64,000 nucleotides of DNA from Candidatus Planktophila lacus (GTDB lineage Bacteria > Actinomycetota > Actinomycetes > Nanopelagicales > Nanopelagicaceae), in assembly GCF_002288325.1 (NCBI RefSeq), contig NZ_CP016780.1, positions 62,001 through 126,000 of the forward strand, given 5' to 3'. Below, one piece after another: positions 32,448 to 41,923 of the stretch (position 1 is the first letter of the stretch; every line of letters starts with the position of its first letter). The notes below the pieces were generated by a model. It saw only the letters and a list, made by a program, of their open reading frames with translations, was not told where the DNA came from and searched no databases. The translations under genes and the position numbers were made by a program.

Positions 32448-32930
32448 ATGACATTTAAGGTCGGCGAAACCGTTGTTTATCCCCATCACGGAGCAGCTCT
32501 TATCGAAGCGATTGAAACTCGCATCATCAAGGGCGAAGAACGTACCTACCTAGTCTTGAAAGTTGCACAAGGAGATCTCACAGTTCGCGTTCCTGCAGAC
32601 AATGTAGATCTAGTCGGAGTCCGCGATGTTGTAGACAGCGCCGGCCTTGATCGCGTATTTAACGTACTTCGTCAGCCTTACACCGAAGAGCCAACAAACT
32701 GGTCACGTCGTTACAAGGCCAATCTCGAAAAACTTGCATCAGGAGATGTCATTAAGGTCGCAGAAGTTGTGCGCGATCTTTACCGTCGCGATCTCGATCG
32801 TGGACTCTCTGCTGGTGAAAAGCGCATGCTCGCCAAGGCGAAGCAGATCCTTATCTCTGAGCTAGCTCTTGCTGAGCGCACAGATGAAGAAAAGGCTGCA
32901 GTTCTCCTTGACGAGGTTCTCGCTTCTTAA
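32448..32930 (+). CDS. carD: CarD family RNA polymerase-binding regulator
   Basis: A 160-residue CarD protein, which binds the RNA polymerase beta subunit and stabilises open promoter complexes, especially at rRNA promoters. The N-terminal Tudor-like domain ([18 protein letters not shown], then [19 protein letters not shown]) contacts polymerase; the C-terminal helical domain, with [12 protein letters not shown] supplying the wedge Trp, touches DNA. Full length. It is followed after 16 bases by ispDF, then cysS and rlmB, the conserved actinobacterial order. Confidence 0.96.
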   Translation: MTFKVGETVVYPHHGAALIEAIETRIIKGEERTYLVLKVAQGDLTVRVPADNVDLVGVRDVVDSAGLDRVFNVLRQPYTEEPTNWSRRYKANLEKLASGDVIKVAEVVRDLYRRDLDRGLSAGEKRMLAKAKQILISELALAERTDEEKAAVLLDEVLAS

Positions 32931-32946
32931 GTAACAAACTCTTCTC

Positions 32947-34068
32947 ATGATCGCCGCAATCATTGCTGCTGCAGGTAGCGGCGAAAGATTTGGCGCAGCA
33001 ATTCCTAAAGCCTTAATTCAACTTGGTGATCGCACCCTTATTGAGCATGCCGTTTCTGCTATCTCATCGGTTGCTAATCAAATAATTGTTACCGCACCTT
33101 CTGGGTATGAGAAAGAGATTCAAACCCTGGTTGGCGATGGCATAACAGTTGTAACTGGTGGAGCTACACGTTCTGAGAGCGTGCGCATTGGTTTATCGAA
33201 AGTTTCAGCAGGTGCTGAATACGTTTTGATCCACGATGCGGCTCGCGCACTTGCAACCCCTGACTTAGCAAAACGCGTTGTTGCAGCTCTTAAGAGCGGT
33301 GATGTTGCAGTTATTCCGGGCCTTGCTCAAACGGATACGGTAAAAATTGTTGATGCTAACGGAATTGTTACTTCAACTCCCGACCGCGCTGCGATGCGCC
33401 GCGTGCAAACTCCACAAGGTTTTACTTACGAATTAATTAGCCAAGCACACGCCCAATCTGGTGAAGCAACAGATGATGCAGCGCTCGTTGAATCACTTGG
33501 TAAACCAGTTCGAGTCATCGATGGCGAAGAACGGGCAATTAAAATTACAACACCTGCTGATATGGCAACAGCGTTGCAGTTCTTAGGAAAATCAACGAAC
33601 TTTAAATCTGGTGTTGGCGTGGATGCTCATCACTTCGAAGCCGGACGTGAACTTTGGCTGGCAGGTCTGTTATGGCCAGATCAAGATGGCGTGGAAGGCC
33701 ACTCTGATGGTGATGTTGCAGCACATGCAATTTGTGATGCTTTATTTGCCGCAAGCGGACTTGGTGATCTTGGTTCAAACTTCGGCACAAATAAACCTGA
33801 ATACAAGGGTGCATCTGGAACAACGCTGCTAAAGGAAACTCTGGCACTTGTTGAAAAGAGTGGATACGCAATTTCGCATGTATCAGTGCAAGTAATCGGC
33901 AATCGTCCAAAGATCGGTTCGCGTCGCGCCGAAGCAATTGCATCGCTTTCGGCGGCTTTGGGTGGTGCAGAAGTCGCGCTACTTGCAACAACTACCGATG
34001 GAATGGGCCTAACTGGTGAAGGCAAGGGCATTGCAGCCATTGCATCTGCGCTGATTTATTCTAAATAA
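32947..34068 (+). CDS. ispDF: Bifunctional IspD/IspF isoprenoid enzyme
   Basis: A 373-residue fusion of two steps of the MEP pathway. Residues 1 to about 215 are IspD ([14 protein letters not shown] nucleotide loop, [18 protein letters not shown]), which makes CDP-methylerythritol. About 216-373 are IspF (GVGVDAHHF metal ligands, [38 protein letters not shown]), which forms the cyclodiphosphate. In mycobacteria these are two adjacent genes; here they form one open frame with a short linker. A CAAACT box 6 bases before ATG 32947 may give a leaderless transcript. Confidence 0.95.
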   Translation: MIAAIIAAAGSGERFGAAIPKALIQLGDRTLIEHAVSAISSVANQIIVTAPSGYEKEIQTLVGDGITVVTGGATRSESVRIGLSKVSAGAEYVLIHDAARALATPDLAKRVVAALKSGDVAVIPGLAQTDTVKIVDANGIVTSTPDRAAMRRVQTPQGFTYELISQAHAQSGEATDDAALVESLGKPVRVIDGEERAIKITTPADMATALQFLGKSTNFKSGVGVDAHHFEAGRELWLAGLLWPDQDGVEGHSDGDVAAHAICDALFAASGLGDLGSNFGTNKPEYKGASGTTLLKETLALVEKSGYAISHVSVQVIGNRPKIGSRRAEAIASLSAALGGAEVALLATTTDGMGLTGEGKGIAAIASALIYSK

Positions 34069-34079
34069 GCCTTGCAAGA

Positions 34080-34085
34080 TAGACT
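34080..34085 (+). promoter_or_regulatory. Putative leaderless -10 box (TAGACT) of cysS
   Basis: TAGACT is 6 bases before ATG 34092. Confidence 0.5.
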
Positions 34086-34091
34086 TAGCCA

Positions 34092-35495
34092 ATGAGTTCG
34101 CTATCTTTATATGACACGCTAACGCGAACCACATCCCCATTTGTTCCGCTAAAGGCTGGCGAAGTCGGTATTTATCTCTGCGGTGCAACCGTTCAGGCAC
34201 CTCCTCATATCGGCCATGTGCGCTCTGGTGTCAACTTCGACATCTTGCGTCGCTGGTTAACCAAATCTGGTTACAACGTAACCTTCATTCGCAACGTCAC
34301 CGATATTGATGACAAGATTTTGCATAAAGCCGTGCACGAAAAGGCGCCTTGGTGGGCAGTTGCGATGAAATACGAACGTGCTTTCACCGAAGCTTATGCA
34401 GCGCTAAATGTTGCACCCCCTACTTACGAACCACGCGCTACGGGGCACGTAACTCAGATGATCGAGTTAATGACTATTCTCATCGAACGTGGTGCGGCAT
34501 ATGCGCCGGGCAATGGTGATGTTTATCTAGAAGTTCGCAAACTCGAATCTTATTTAACGCTTTCTCGTCAGAAAGTTGATGATCTACAACCGGCTGCTGA
34601 TGCAGATGAGACTTATAAGAAAGATCCACGCGACTTTGCGCTTTGGAAAGCGGCTAAGCCCGGAGACCCATCTTGGCCAACTCCGTGGGGTGCAGGTCGT
34701 CCCGGCTGGCATCTTGAATGTTCAGCGATGGCACATTCATACCTTGGTGAAGCATTTGATATTCACGGTGGCGGATTAGATCTGATCTTCCCGCATCACG
34801 AGAACGAGATCGCCCAATCAGAAGCTGCGGGTTATGCATTTTCAAAGCGCTGGATGCATAACGCTTGGGTGACTGCATCTGGTGAAAAAATGTCGAAGTC
34901 ACTAGGTAATTCGCTACAGGTAGCCGAATTGTTAAAGACGGTGCGCGGTATTGAATTGCGTTGGTATTTGGGCAGTGCGCATTACCGTTCGATGCTTGAG
35001 TTCTCACACGAAGCACTTGCCGAATCTGCAACAGCTTTCCGTCGCATCGAAGGTTTCTTAACTCGCGCCGCTGAAATCCTTGGTGCGCAACCAACTCCGG
35101 TTATTTCACAAGGCTTTACCGATGCTATGAACGATGATTTAGCGGTGCCAACTGCACTTGCCGGTATCTCTGAAGCGCTTCGCTTAGGCAATAGCGCAAT
35201 TACTTCAGGGGATAAGGCACAGATTTCACAGTCCGCAAATGAAATTCGTGGCGCACTAGAAATACTTGGTTGCGATCCCTTTGATCCAGTATTTGCGACA
35301 AGTAGTGGCGCTGATTTAACAGATGCGCTTGATGGCGTGATTCAATTGGCTTTGGCTCAGCGCACAGCAGCGCGTGAGCGAAAAGATTTTGCAGCATCAG
35401 ATCAGATTCGCGATGGCCTTGCTGCACTTGGAATTACCATTGAAGACACAGCACAAGGGCCACGTTGGTCTATCTCACAGATAAGCGAGAAGTAA
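34092..35495 (+). CDS. cysS: Cysteine-tRNA ligase
   Basis: A 467-residue class I aminoacyl-tRNA synthetase. Cys30 (YLCGATVQ) is the first zinc ligand, P-H-I-G-H at residues 38-42 the HIGH motif, GGLDLIFPHHENEIAQSEA the remaining zinc site and GEKMSKSLGN the KMSKS loop near 267. The related mycothiol ligase MshC lacks the full C-terminal anticodon domain; the length and C-terminal helical part here favour true CysS. It is coupled to rlmB (stop TAA then ATG). Confidence 0.94.
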   Translation: MSSLSLYDTLTRTTSPFVPLKAGEVGIYLCGATVQAPPHIGHVRSGVNFDILRRWLTKSGYNVTFIRNVTDIDDKILHKAVHEKAPWWAVAMKYERAFTEAYAALNVAPPTYEPRATGHVTQMIELMTILIERGAAYAPGNGDVYLEVRKLESYLTLSRQKVDDLQPAADADETYKKDPRDFALWKAAKPGDPSWPTPWGAGRPGWHLECSAMAHSYLGEAFDIHGGGLDLIFPHHENEIAQSEAAGYAFSKRWMHNAWVTASGEKMSKSLGNSLQVAELLKTVRGIELRWYLGSAHYRSMLEFSHEALAESATAFRRIEGFLTRAAEILGAQPTPVISQGFTDAMNDDLAVPTALAGISEALRLGNSAITSGDKAQISQSANEIRGALEILGCDPFDPVFATSSGADLTDALDGVIQLALAQRTAARERKDFAASDQIRDGLAALGITIEDTAQGPRWSISQISEK

Positions 35496-36434
35496 ATGGC
35501 CGGCAGCGCAAAACCACGTGGAGCAGCACGCACGAGTTCTAAAAAGGGACCAACTGGCGGAACCGGTGGAAAAAATAAACGTCGCTTAGAAGGTAAAGGT
35601 CCAACGCCTAAGGCAGAAGATCGTCCGTACCACGCAGCGGCAAAGCGTAAGAAGGCTGCTGAAAAGAAAGCTGCACCTCGTACTCGCACTGGTCGTAGCG
35701 AAAAGCCAAAGGGTGAAATTGTTTCTGGTCGTAACGCAGTTCTAGAAGCGCTTCGCGCCAGCGTTCCGGCAACCGAGCTAATCGTTGCACGTAGTATTGA
35801 TGTTGATGATCGCGTTGCTGAATCTTTGCAATTAGCGCTGCATCACCAACTTCCGATTCGCGAAGTACACCGTGCAGAACTTGAAGGCATCAACGCAAAT
35901 AGCCAGGGAATTATCTTGGCAATTAAGCCTTATCAATACTCTTCATTCCAAGAAATTACCGAACGCGCAAACCACCCAATCTTGATCGTGGCACTTGATG
36001 GCGTAACTGATCCTCGTAACCTCGGTGCAATTGTGCGAAGCGCAGCAGCCTTTGGCGCAGCAGGTGTTGTTATGACCGAACGTCGTGCAGCAGCGATGAC
36101 CGCATCTGCTTGGAAATCATCCGCAGGTGCAGCAGCGCGTCTGCCAGTTGCCCAAGTAACCAATATGGCGCGCACTATTGATGATGCCAAGAAGCTGGGC
36201 TGCTTTGTTATCGGCCTAGATGGCGAATCAGATGAAACTTTGAGCGGCATGAAGGTTGCGAAAGAGAATGTAATGATCGTTGTTGGCAGCGAAGGAAAAG
36301 GTCTTTCCCGCCTAGTGCGCGAAAAGTGCGATCTTGTTGTCTCAATCCCAATGCGCGCCACCACCGAATCACTAAACGCTAGCGTTGCAACTTCAATTGC
36401 GCTCTTCTGGGTAGACGAGCAACGTCGCAAGTAA
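35496..36434 (+). CDS. rlmB: 23S rRNA 2'-O-methyltransferase (SpoU/TrmH, RlmB-like)
   Basis: A 312-residue SPOUT methyltransferase. Residues 1-70 are a Lys/Arg/Gly/Ala-rich basic extension. The substrate-binding domain starts at EIVSGRNAVLEAL, and the knotted SAM domain shows LDGVTDPRNLGAIVRSAAAFGA, VVGSEGKGLSRLVREKCD and IPMRATTESLNASVATSIAL (motifs 1-3). It methylates ribose of a 23S rRNA guanosine. The mycobacterial homologue Rv3579c occupies the same place after cysS. The start ATG abuts the cysS stop. Confidence 0.92.
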   Translation: MAGSAKPRGAARTSSKKGPTGGTGGKNKRRLEGKGPTPKAEDRPYHAAAKRKKAAEKKAAPRTRTGRSEKPKGEIVSGRNAVLEALRASVPATELIVARSIDVDDRVAESLQLALHHQLPIREVHRAELEGINANSQGIILAIKPYQYSSFQEITERANHPILIVALDGVTDPRNLGAIVRSAAAFGAAGVVMTERRAAAMTASAWKSSAGAAARLPVAQVTNMARTIDDAKKLGCFVIGLDGESDETLSGMKVAKENVMIVVGSEGKGLSRLVREKCDLVVSIPMRATTESLNASVATSIALFWVDEQRRK

Positions 36435-36454
36435 AGGTAATAGGTCAGGGATAG

Positions 36455-37231
36455 ATGAAGTACAAACGTTTAATTGTTTGCGGAGATTCGTACTCCGAAG
36501 GTATGTCCGATGAAATCATCGGTGGGCAATACCGCGGCTGGGCCGATCGCCTTGCAGATGTAATGGCGAAAGAGGTAGATGGTTTTAGTTACGCGAATTT
36601 AGCCATCCGTGGAAAGTTGTTAAAGCAGGTAATTGATGACCAACTTCCTGTGGCGCTTTCCTATGTAACAGGGCCAGAAACTTTGCTAACTTTTCACGCA
36701 GGTGCCAATGATGCGCTTCGTCCAAGTTACAAACCTGAAGTCGCGCAAGCTTTATATGCAGACGCTGTACGTCGCGCCGCCGCATCCGGTGCAACCCTCA
36801 TGCTCTTTACAGTTCTAGAACGCACTGGCAATTCTGGACGTGGCTCAGATGTATGGGCAGCGCGCTTTAGTGAATTTAATAATGGAGTTCGAAAAGTTGG
36901 CGCTGAAGTTGGTGCAATAGTTGTTGACGCCAATCAAGAAACTTTCTTTAACGATAGCCGTTTCTTGGCATTTGATCGCCTGCATCTAAATGCTGAAGGC
37001 CACAATCGGGTAGCGCAAGCGTTATTAGAAAGACTTGGATATGGATTCAATCCTGCTTGGCGAATCCCACTTCCGCCTGCTGCTCCAACGCCGTGGTTAA
37101 AGAAGCGTGCGATTTCTATTATCTGGTTCTTTACCTTTGCACTTCCATGGATCTGGCGCCGACTTCGCGGAAAATCATCAGGCGATGGGCGCTCTGCTAA
37201 GTACCCAACCCCCACAAGCTGGCCCGTTTAG
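36455..37231 (+). CDS. SGNH/GDSL-type hydrolase
   Basis: A 258-residue SGNH-fold hydrolase. VCGDSYSEG with nucleophile Ser12 is block I, FHAGANDALRP block III (GxND) and FDRLHLNAEGHNRVAQALL block V with the Asp-His pair. It hydrolyses an ester, possibly of a lipid or acetylated sugar. There is no signal peptide; the C-terminus has a hydrophobic segment (IIWFFTFALPWIWRRLRG) that could tether it to the membrane. Substrate unknown. Confidence 0.85.
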   Translation: MKYKRLIVCGDSYSEGMSDEIIGGQYRGWADRLADVMAKEVDGFSYANLAIRGKLLKQVIDDQLPVALSYVTGPETLLTFHAGANDALRPSYKPEVAQALYADAVRRAAASGATLMLFTVLERTGNSGRGSDVWAARFSEFNNGVRKVGAEVGAIVVDANQETFFNDSRFLAFDRLHLNAEGHNRVAQALLERLGYGFNPAWRIPLPPAAPTPWLKKRAISIIWFFTFALPWIWRRLRGKSSGDGRSAKYPTPTSWPV

Positions 37232-37286
37232 CCGCTGTCCACGCACCGATTACTCAAAATTCATCAAAGCAAGAGAGACTAGGAAC

Positions 37287-39350
37287 ATGCCAGAAGCAGC
37301 TCACCTAATTGATAGAGAGTTAAGTTGGCTCTCCTTTAACGAGCGCGTGCTCGAAATGGCGGAAGACCATTCAATTCCGCTTTTTGAACGAATTCGCTTC
37401 TTAACAATTTTCGCTTCAAATTTAGATGAGTTTTATATGGTCCGCGTAGCTTCGTTACTTAGCAAATTAGAGAGTAGCCCTGGATCAGTAAATTCTGCTG
37501 GGTTCACTCCCAACGAATTACTTGAAGCAATTTCGGTTCGAGTACGTGAGCTGGCACTTCGTCACGCAAATGTATTCAAAGACCAGATCATTGCAGAACT
37601 TGCAAAAGAAAAAATCGAAATCATCCGTTGGGATGGATTAAGCGATGATGAGCGCAACCATGTCTCACGAATATTCAGCGATCGCATCTTCCCTGTATTG
37701 ACTCCTTTAGCGGTGGATCCTTCTCACCCGTTTCCATACATTTCAGGGCTCTCTCTAAATCTCGCCGTGATGGTTAAGAACCCTAAAACTTCAGAAGAGT
37801 ATTTTGCAAGAGTAAAAGTTCCGCCGATACTTTCTCGCTTTATTCCAGTTAGTCCAGCACCTAATACCACTCGCTTCCTACCGCTCGAAGAGTTAATTGC
37901 TATCCACCTGCAAGAACTTTTCCCAGGAATGTTGATTGAAGATCACTACACATTCCGAATCACGAGAAACCAAGATATTGAACTTGAAGATGAAGATACC
38001 GAGAATCTACTAACTTCTATTGAACAAGAACTTGCTCGTCGTCGATTTGGACCACCGGTTCGTTTAGAAATTGAATCTGGGGTGGGCGAGAAGTTACGCA
38101 ATAAGTTATGCGAACAGTTAAATATCAACCCAGCAAATGTGCTTTCGCTGCCAGCTCCGCTTAATCTCCGTGATCTTATGAAGATTGCAGATTTAGATAT
38201 GCCCAAGCTTAATTTCCCCTCCTTCCGTTCCCGCACTGTTGCATCGCTAAGAGAAGTAGATGCTGAAGAACCAGATCTTTTCTTCGCTGCAATCCGCCAA
38301 GGCGAAATTTTGCTTCACCACCCTTATGAATCATTTACCTCTTCGGTAGTGCAGTTCTTGCAGCATGCAGCTCAAGATCCAGCCGTCTTGGCGATAAAGC
38401 AGACCCTCTATAGAACTTCAGGTGACTCACCGATTATCGAAGCGTTAATTGAGGCAGCAGAAGCGGGCAAGCAAGTACTTGCAGTTATCGAGCTTCGCGC
38501 GCGTTTTGATGAACAAGCAAATGTGCGATGGGCTCGCAAACTAGAGGCCGCTGGCGTCCACGTTGTGTACGGATTGATGGGTCTAAAGACGCATGCCAAG
38601 TTGTCTCTAGTCGTGCGCGATGAAGCGCAAGGATTACGTCTGTACTGTCATATGGGAACAGGTAATTACAATCCGAAGACAGCGCGCTTCTATGAAGATC
38701 TAGGAATCCTAAGTGCAGATCCTGTACTTACCGAGGATCTGACCAAGTTGTTTAATCAACTCTCTGGTTTTGCGCCGCATTCAGTTTATTCACGCTTGCT
38801 TGTAGCGCCACGAACATTGCGTGGAAGTTTGTTAGAGAAAATTGCGAATGAAACAGCGATGGCTAAAGCAGGTAGACCTTCGGGAATTCAGATAAAACTA
38901 AACTCACTACTGGATGAAGAATTCGTTGATGCGCTCTACGAAGCTTCTCAAGCGGGAGTGAAGGTAGACATAGTTGTCCGTGGAATATGCTCGTTACGTC
39001 CAGGAATCGCTGGTCTATCTGAGAACATCACTGTACGTTCGATCCTAGGTCGATTCCTTGAGCACTCACGCATCTATCACTTCTTAAATGGTGGGGAAGA
39101 TGAATACTGGATTGGAAGTGCGGATTTAATGCACCGTAACTTAGATCGCCGAGTAGAAAGTTTGGTCCGCATAGAACGGCCAACTCATAAAACATCACTT
39201 CAAGAAATCTTTGACCTATCACTGAGCGATGAAACTTCAAGTTGGCGTCAGGATCAAGATTCCTGGAAGCGCGTTTCGAAGAGTTCAGCAGGAGAGCCTC
39301 TGCAAGATCTGCAGAGTCTCTACATCAAGCGATATAAGAAAGCCCACTAA
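37287..39350 (+). CDS. ppk: Polyphosphate kinase 1
   Basis: A 687-residue PPK1, which makes polyphosphate from ATP. LIDRELSWLSFNERVLEMAED is the N-terminal domain; LKTHAKLSL places the phosphorylated His at residue 436, as in the E. coli enzyme (435); LYCHMGTGNYNPKTARFYEDLG is the conserved catalytic block, and the second phospholipase-D-like half includes HSRIYHF and GSADLMHRNLDRRVE. ATG 37287 is the natural start; the frame is open upstream into the preceding gene but lacks homology. Its stop overlaps the mutT1-like start by one base. Confidence 0.95.
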   Translation: MPEAAHLIDRELSWLSFNERVLEMAEDHSIPLFERIRFLTIFASNLDEFYMVRVASLLSKLESSPGSVNSAGFTPNELLEAISVRVRELALRHANVFKDQIIAELAKEKIEIIRWDGLSDDERNHVSRIFSDRIFPVLTPLAVDPSHPFPYISGLSLNLAVMVKNPKTSEEYFARVKVPPILSRFIPVSPAPNTTRFLPLEELIAIHLQELFPGMLIEDHYTFRITRNQDIELEDEDTENLLTSIEQELARRRFGPPVRLEIESGVGEKLRNKLCEQLNINPANVLSLPAPLNLRDLMKIADLDMPKLNFPSFRSRTVASLREVDAEEPDLFFAAIRQGEILLHHPYESFTSSVVQFLQHAAQDPAVLAIKQTLYRTSGDSPIIEALIEAAEAGKQVLAVIELRARFDEQANVRWARKLEAAGVHVVYGLMGLKTHAKLSLVVRDEAQGLRLYCHMGTGNYNPKTARFYEDLGILSADPVLTEDLTKLFNQLSGFAPHSVYSRLLVAPRTLRGSLLEKIANETAMAKAGRPSGIQIKLNSLLDEEFVDALYEASQAGVKVDIVVRGICSLRPGIAGLSENITVRSILGRFLEHSRIYHFLNGGEDEYWIGSADLMHRNLDRRVESLVRIERPTHKTSLQEIFDLSLSDETSSWRQDQDSWKRVSKSSAGEPLQDLQSLYIKRYKKAH

Positions 39351-40255
39351 TGGTTAAAGAAACCGATAATCCGCTCATTCAAGCAGCGGGCGCAGTTTTA
39401 TGGCGTAAATCTGATAATTCACAGATAGAAATAGCCGTCATTCACCGCCCTCGTTATGACGATTGGTCAATTCCTAAAGGCAAAGTTGAAAATAACGAAT
39501 CACATATCGCAACTGCATACCGCGAAGTTTTAGAAGAGACTGGTTACACATCTACTTTCGGTCCTGAAATTGGCGTAGTTGTTTACAAACTGGAAGGTGC
39601 ACCTAAAGAAGTGCGTTACTGGGCGGCGCAAGCAAGCGATATTCAAGAAGGATCTCCTAATCCAGAAGAGGTAGATCAACTCGAGTGGCTTTCACCAAAG
39701 CTAGCCAAAGAACGTCTGACAAATAAAGATGATCGAAAGATTGTTGATTATTTCTTGGAGTTTGGAACAGATACCTTCCCAATCATTTTGTTGCGCCATG
39801 CCAAAGCGTTAAAGCGCACCGAGTGGAGCGGCGATGATGGAGATCGCCCCCTTGAACACAAAGGTCAATTACAGGCAAAGCGCTTGCTCCCAATTTATCT
39901 TCCATACGGGATAAAAGAAGTTCACACCTCTGATGCTCTGCGCTGCACCGAAACGGTTCAGCCTATGACGCGCGCAATTGAGATAACTCCTATTTTTTCT
40001 GCAGATCTATCTGAATATGGATATGAAAAGGATAAAGAAGTCTCGCTTGATTACATCCAAGATTTAATGAATCGCGGTATTCCGGCCCTAGTCTGTAGCC
40101 ATAATCCAATAATTCCGAAGTTAGTTAAGAAGTTAGTTGGCAAGAAGTACTTTAAATCAATGGATCGCGAACTTGAGCCAGCTCAAGCAATTATCTTGCA
40201 TTGCCGTGCTGGAGAAGTTATTGCCTGTGATTGGATAGACGAGCCCATTGTTTAA
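39350..40255 (+). CDS. mutT1: MutT1-type Nudix hydrolase fused to histidine phosphatase domain
   Basis: A 301-residue two-domain protein. The Nudix box is complete (G44-x5-E50-x7-R58-E59-V-L-E62-E63-x-G65), in a diadenosine-polyphosphate or 8-oxo-dGTP hydrolase domain. From about residue 145, LLRHAKALKRTEW and the later SHNP show an SixA-like histidine phosphatase domain. This pairing is that of mycobacterial MutT1 (Rv2985), which also lies next to ppk and degrades 8-oxo-GTP/dGTP and dinucleotide polyphosphates. One-base overlap with ppk implies coupling. Confidence 0.92.
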   Translation: MVKETDNPLIQAAGAVLWRKSDNSQIEIAVIHRPRYDDWSIPKGKVENNESHIATAYREVLEETGYTSTFGPEIGVVVYKLEGAPKEVRYWAAQASDIQEGSPNPEEVDQLEWLSPKLAKERLTNKDDRKIVDYFLEFGTDTFPIILLRHAKALKRTEWSGDDGDRPLEHKGQLQAKRLLPIYLPYGIKEVHTSDALRCTETVQPMTRAIEITPIFSADLSEYGYEKDKEVSLDYIQDLMNRGIPALVCSHNPIIPKLVKKLVGKKYFKSMDRELEPAQAIILHCRAGEVIACDWIDEPIV

Positions 40256-40282
40256 ATGATTCTAAAACAAGGTCTAAAAAAG

Positions 40283-41200
40283 TTAGCGTTCCATCCAGTC
40301 TAGCCAGCGTAAAACAATGCCTTCGCGCAGAGCCCAAGGGCAGATCTCAAGTTCATTGATATGCAAACGTTCCATGGTTGTTCGGGCAACAATTGCACCA
40401 GCGACAATCTGCCGTGCGCGGCTCTGAGAAACACCGGGCAGCTCAGCACGTTCCTTATTGGACATCGCCTGTAGCTTAGGAATCATTTTTGTGAGCGAGT
40501 TAATCTTTAAATATTTTGGATTGTCATCAAACCAATGTTCGCCAAGACGAGCCAATGTTCTAAAGGTTTTACTGGTTGCAACGAAATGATCTGCGATATG
40601 TTCCATAATATCTTCGGGTACCGAACTCTTCACTGCCTCAATTACATAATTTTCCAAAGACTTTATCTCTTTAGAAGTGTGTGGATCCGAAGACAGATAT
40701 TCACGTGTCAGGCGTGATGCACCAAGTGGCAACGAAACAGTTGCTTCGGCGCTCTCGTCATCACCTACAGCAATTTCAAGCGATCCACCGCCAATATCTA
40801 AAACTAAAAGCCTCCCGCTCGACCAACCGAGCCAGCGGCGCACTGCTAAAAATGTCATTCGAGCTTCATCATCTCCGGAGAGCACTTGTAGATCTATATC
40901 GAACTTCTTATTGATCTGAAGCAATATTTCTTTTCCATTTTTAGCATCACGGATAGCAGATGTCGCAAATGCCAAGATTTCTTCAGTCTTAAACTCTTTA
41001 GCGTGTGAAATTGCATCGGCTATCGCAGTTTCAAGCAACTCAACGCCTTCGGGAGTTATCTCCCCAGAAATGTTTAAATACTCGTGAAGGCGTAGTTCAA
41101 CTTTTTGATTAGTTGCTGGGCTTGGGCGTGCTCCTGGATGGGCATCAACTACTTGGAGGTGGACGGTATTAGAACCCACATCTAGAACGCCCAATCGCAT
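40283..41200 (-). CDS. ppx: Ppx/GppA family exopolyphosphatase
   Basis: A 305-residue ASKHA-fold phosphatase. LDVGSNTVHLQVVD is phosphate loop 1 and LDIGGGSLEIAVG loop 2; LAFATSAIRDAKNG and PLGASRLTREYL are further family blocks. It releases phosphate from polyphosphate or pppGpp. The short form without the extra C-terminal domain matches mycobacterial Ppx1. It is convergent with the ppk-mutT1 unit, 27 bases away, so synthesis and breakdown genes are side by side. Confidence 0.92.
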   Translation of the reverse strand: MRLGVLDVGSNTVHLQVVDAHPGARPSPATNQKVELRLHEYLNISGEITPEGVELLETAIADAISHAKEFKTEEILAFATSAIRDAKNGKEILLQINKKFDIDLQVLSGDDEARMTFLAVRRWLGWSSGRLLVLDIGGGSLEIAVGDDESAEATVSLPLGASRLTREYLSSDPHTSKEIKSLENYVIEAVKSSVPEDIMEHIADHFVATSKTFRTLARLGEHWFDDNPKYLKINSLTKMIPKLQAMSNKERAELPGVSQSRARQIVAGAIVARTTMERLHINELEICPWALREGIVLRWLDWMER

Positions 41201-41207
41201 GCGGCCA

Positions 41208-41213
41208 AACCTA
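41208..41213 (-). promoter_or_regulatory. Putative leaderless -10 box (TAGGTT) of ppx
   Basis: On the minus strand TAGGTT is 7 bases before ATG 41200. Confidence 0.45.
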
Positions 41214-41241
41214 CCTGTCTAGCGCCCTAATCTCGTTGATT

Positions 41242-41269
41242 TTTACATTGCGCCAATAACTGCCATAAT
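41242..41269 (+). promoter_or_regulatory. Promoter of tRNA-Thr gene
   Basis: TTTACA at 41242-41247 and CATAAT at 41264-41269 with a 16-base spacer, close to the sigma-70-type consensus. The tRNA begins 27 bases after the -10 box. Confidence 0.6.
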
Positions 41270-41296
41270 TACGCCCGTTGCCTTAATCGGTAGCAA

Positions 41297-41368
41297 GCCT
41301 CTCTAGCTCAGTGGTAGAGCAGCGCACTTGTAATGCGCAGGTCGTCAGTTCAATCCTGACGGGGGGCT
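41297..41368 (+). tRNA. tRNA-Thr (anticodon UGU)
   Basis: A 72-base cloverleaf: acceptor GCCTCTC/GGGGGGC (with G-U pairs), D arm GCTC/GAGC with loop AGTGGTA, anticodon stem GCGCA/TGCGC with loop CTTGTAA (anticodon TGT), T arm GTCAG/CTGAC with loop TTCAATC, discriminator T. CCA is not encoded. It reads ACA (and by wobble ACG) codons. Confidence 0.93.
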
Positions 41369-41404
41369 CTGGAAAGTTTTGACCCGATAGAAGAAGGGGT
41401 AACG

Positions 41405-41923
41405 ATGAAAGATTATTCGTTTCCTCACGAACAATTTGATGATCTGCTCGCCGCGAATGCTGAATACACAAAGTCGTTTCAATACTCCGAATTAACCGGT
41501 TCAGCGGCAAAAGGTTTAGCGATCGTAACCTGCATGGATTCTCGTATTAATCCATTGTCCGTTGTGGGTATGCGCTCTGGCGATGCCAAGATCCTACGCA
41601 ACGCCGGGGCTCGAGTTACAGAGGACGTTATCCGCACCTTGGTGCTGGCTACATATCTTTTAAATGTAAAGCGCATCCTGGTTATGCCACATACCGATTG
41701 CGCGATGGCGCGTGGCGATGAAGCAGATATCCATGCGCTGATTGACGAGAAATTCGGCGTCGATACGCGCTCACTTGAATTTCGTACTACGCGTGATCAA
41801 AAGGCGGCGCTAGCGGTCGATGTAAACCGTATTCGCGCTTATCCACTTTTGCGTGATGGCGTCACCGTTGCCGGTGCAATTTATGATGTTAAGACCGGAA
41901 CTATTGTTCCGGTTGATTGCTAA
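41405..41923 (+). CDS. Beta-class carbonic anhydrase
   Basis: A 172-residue zinc enzyme interconverting CO2 and bicarbonate. Cys43-x-Asp45-x-Arg47 (CMDSR) and His96-x2-Cys99 (HTDC) give the zinc ligands and the Asp-Arg pair; NAGARVTEDVIRTLVLA is the conserved helix. The short length is typical of actinobacterial small beta-CAs. GAAGAAGGGG precedes ATG 41405. The last 23 bases overlap the convergent hydrolase gene. Confidence 0.93.
   Translation: MKDYSFPHEQFDDLLAANAEYTKSFQYSELTGSAAKGLAIVTCMDSRINPLSVVGMRSGDAKILRNAGARVTEDVIRTLVLATYLLNVKRILVMPHTDCAMARGDEADIHALIDEKFGVDTRSLEFRTTRDQKAALAVDVNRIRAYPLLRDGVTVAGAIYDVKTGTIVPVDC

Noticed and set aside
34092-35495. Reading cysS as mycothiol ligase MshC
   Set aside because: Full length of 467 residues with C-terminal helical domain and an operon place typical of cysS; MshC is shorter.
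35933-36430. 165-codon minus-strand open frame within rlmB
   Set aside because: Fully antisense to a conserved methyltransferase domain; composition follows the sense gene.
37107-37286. Upstream in-frame extension of ppk
   Set aside because: It overlaps the GDSL hydrolase gene and has no similarity to PPK; homology begins at 37287.
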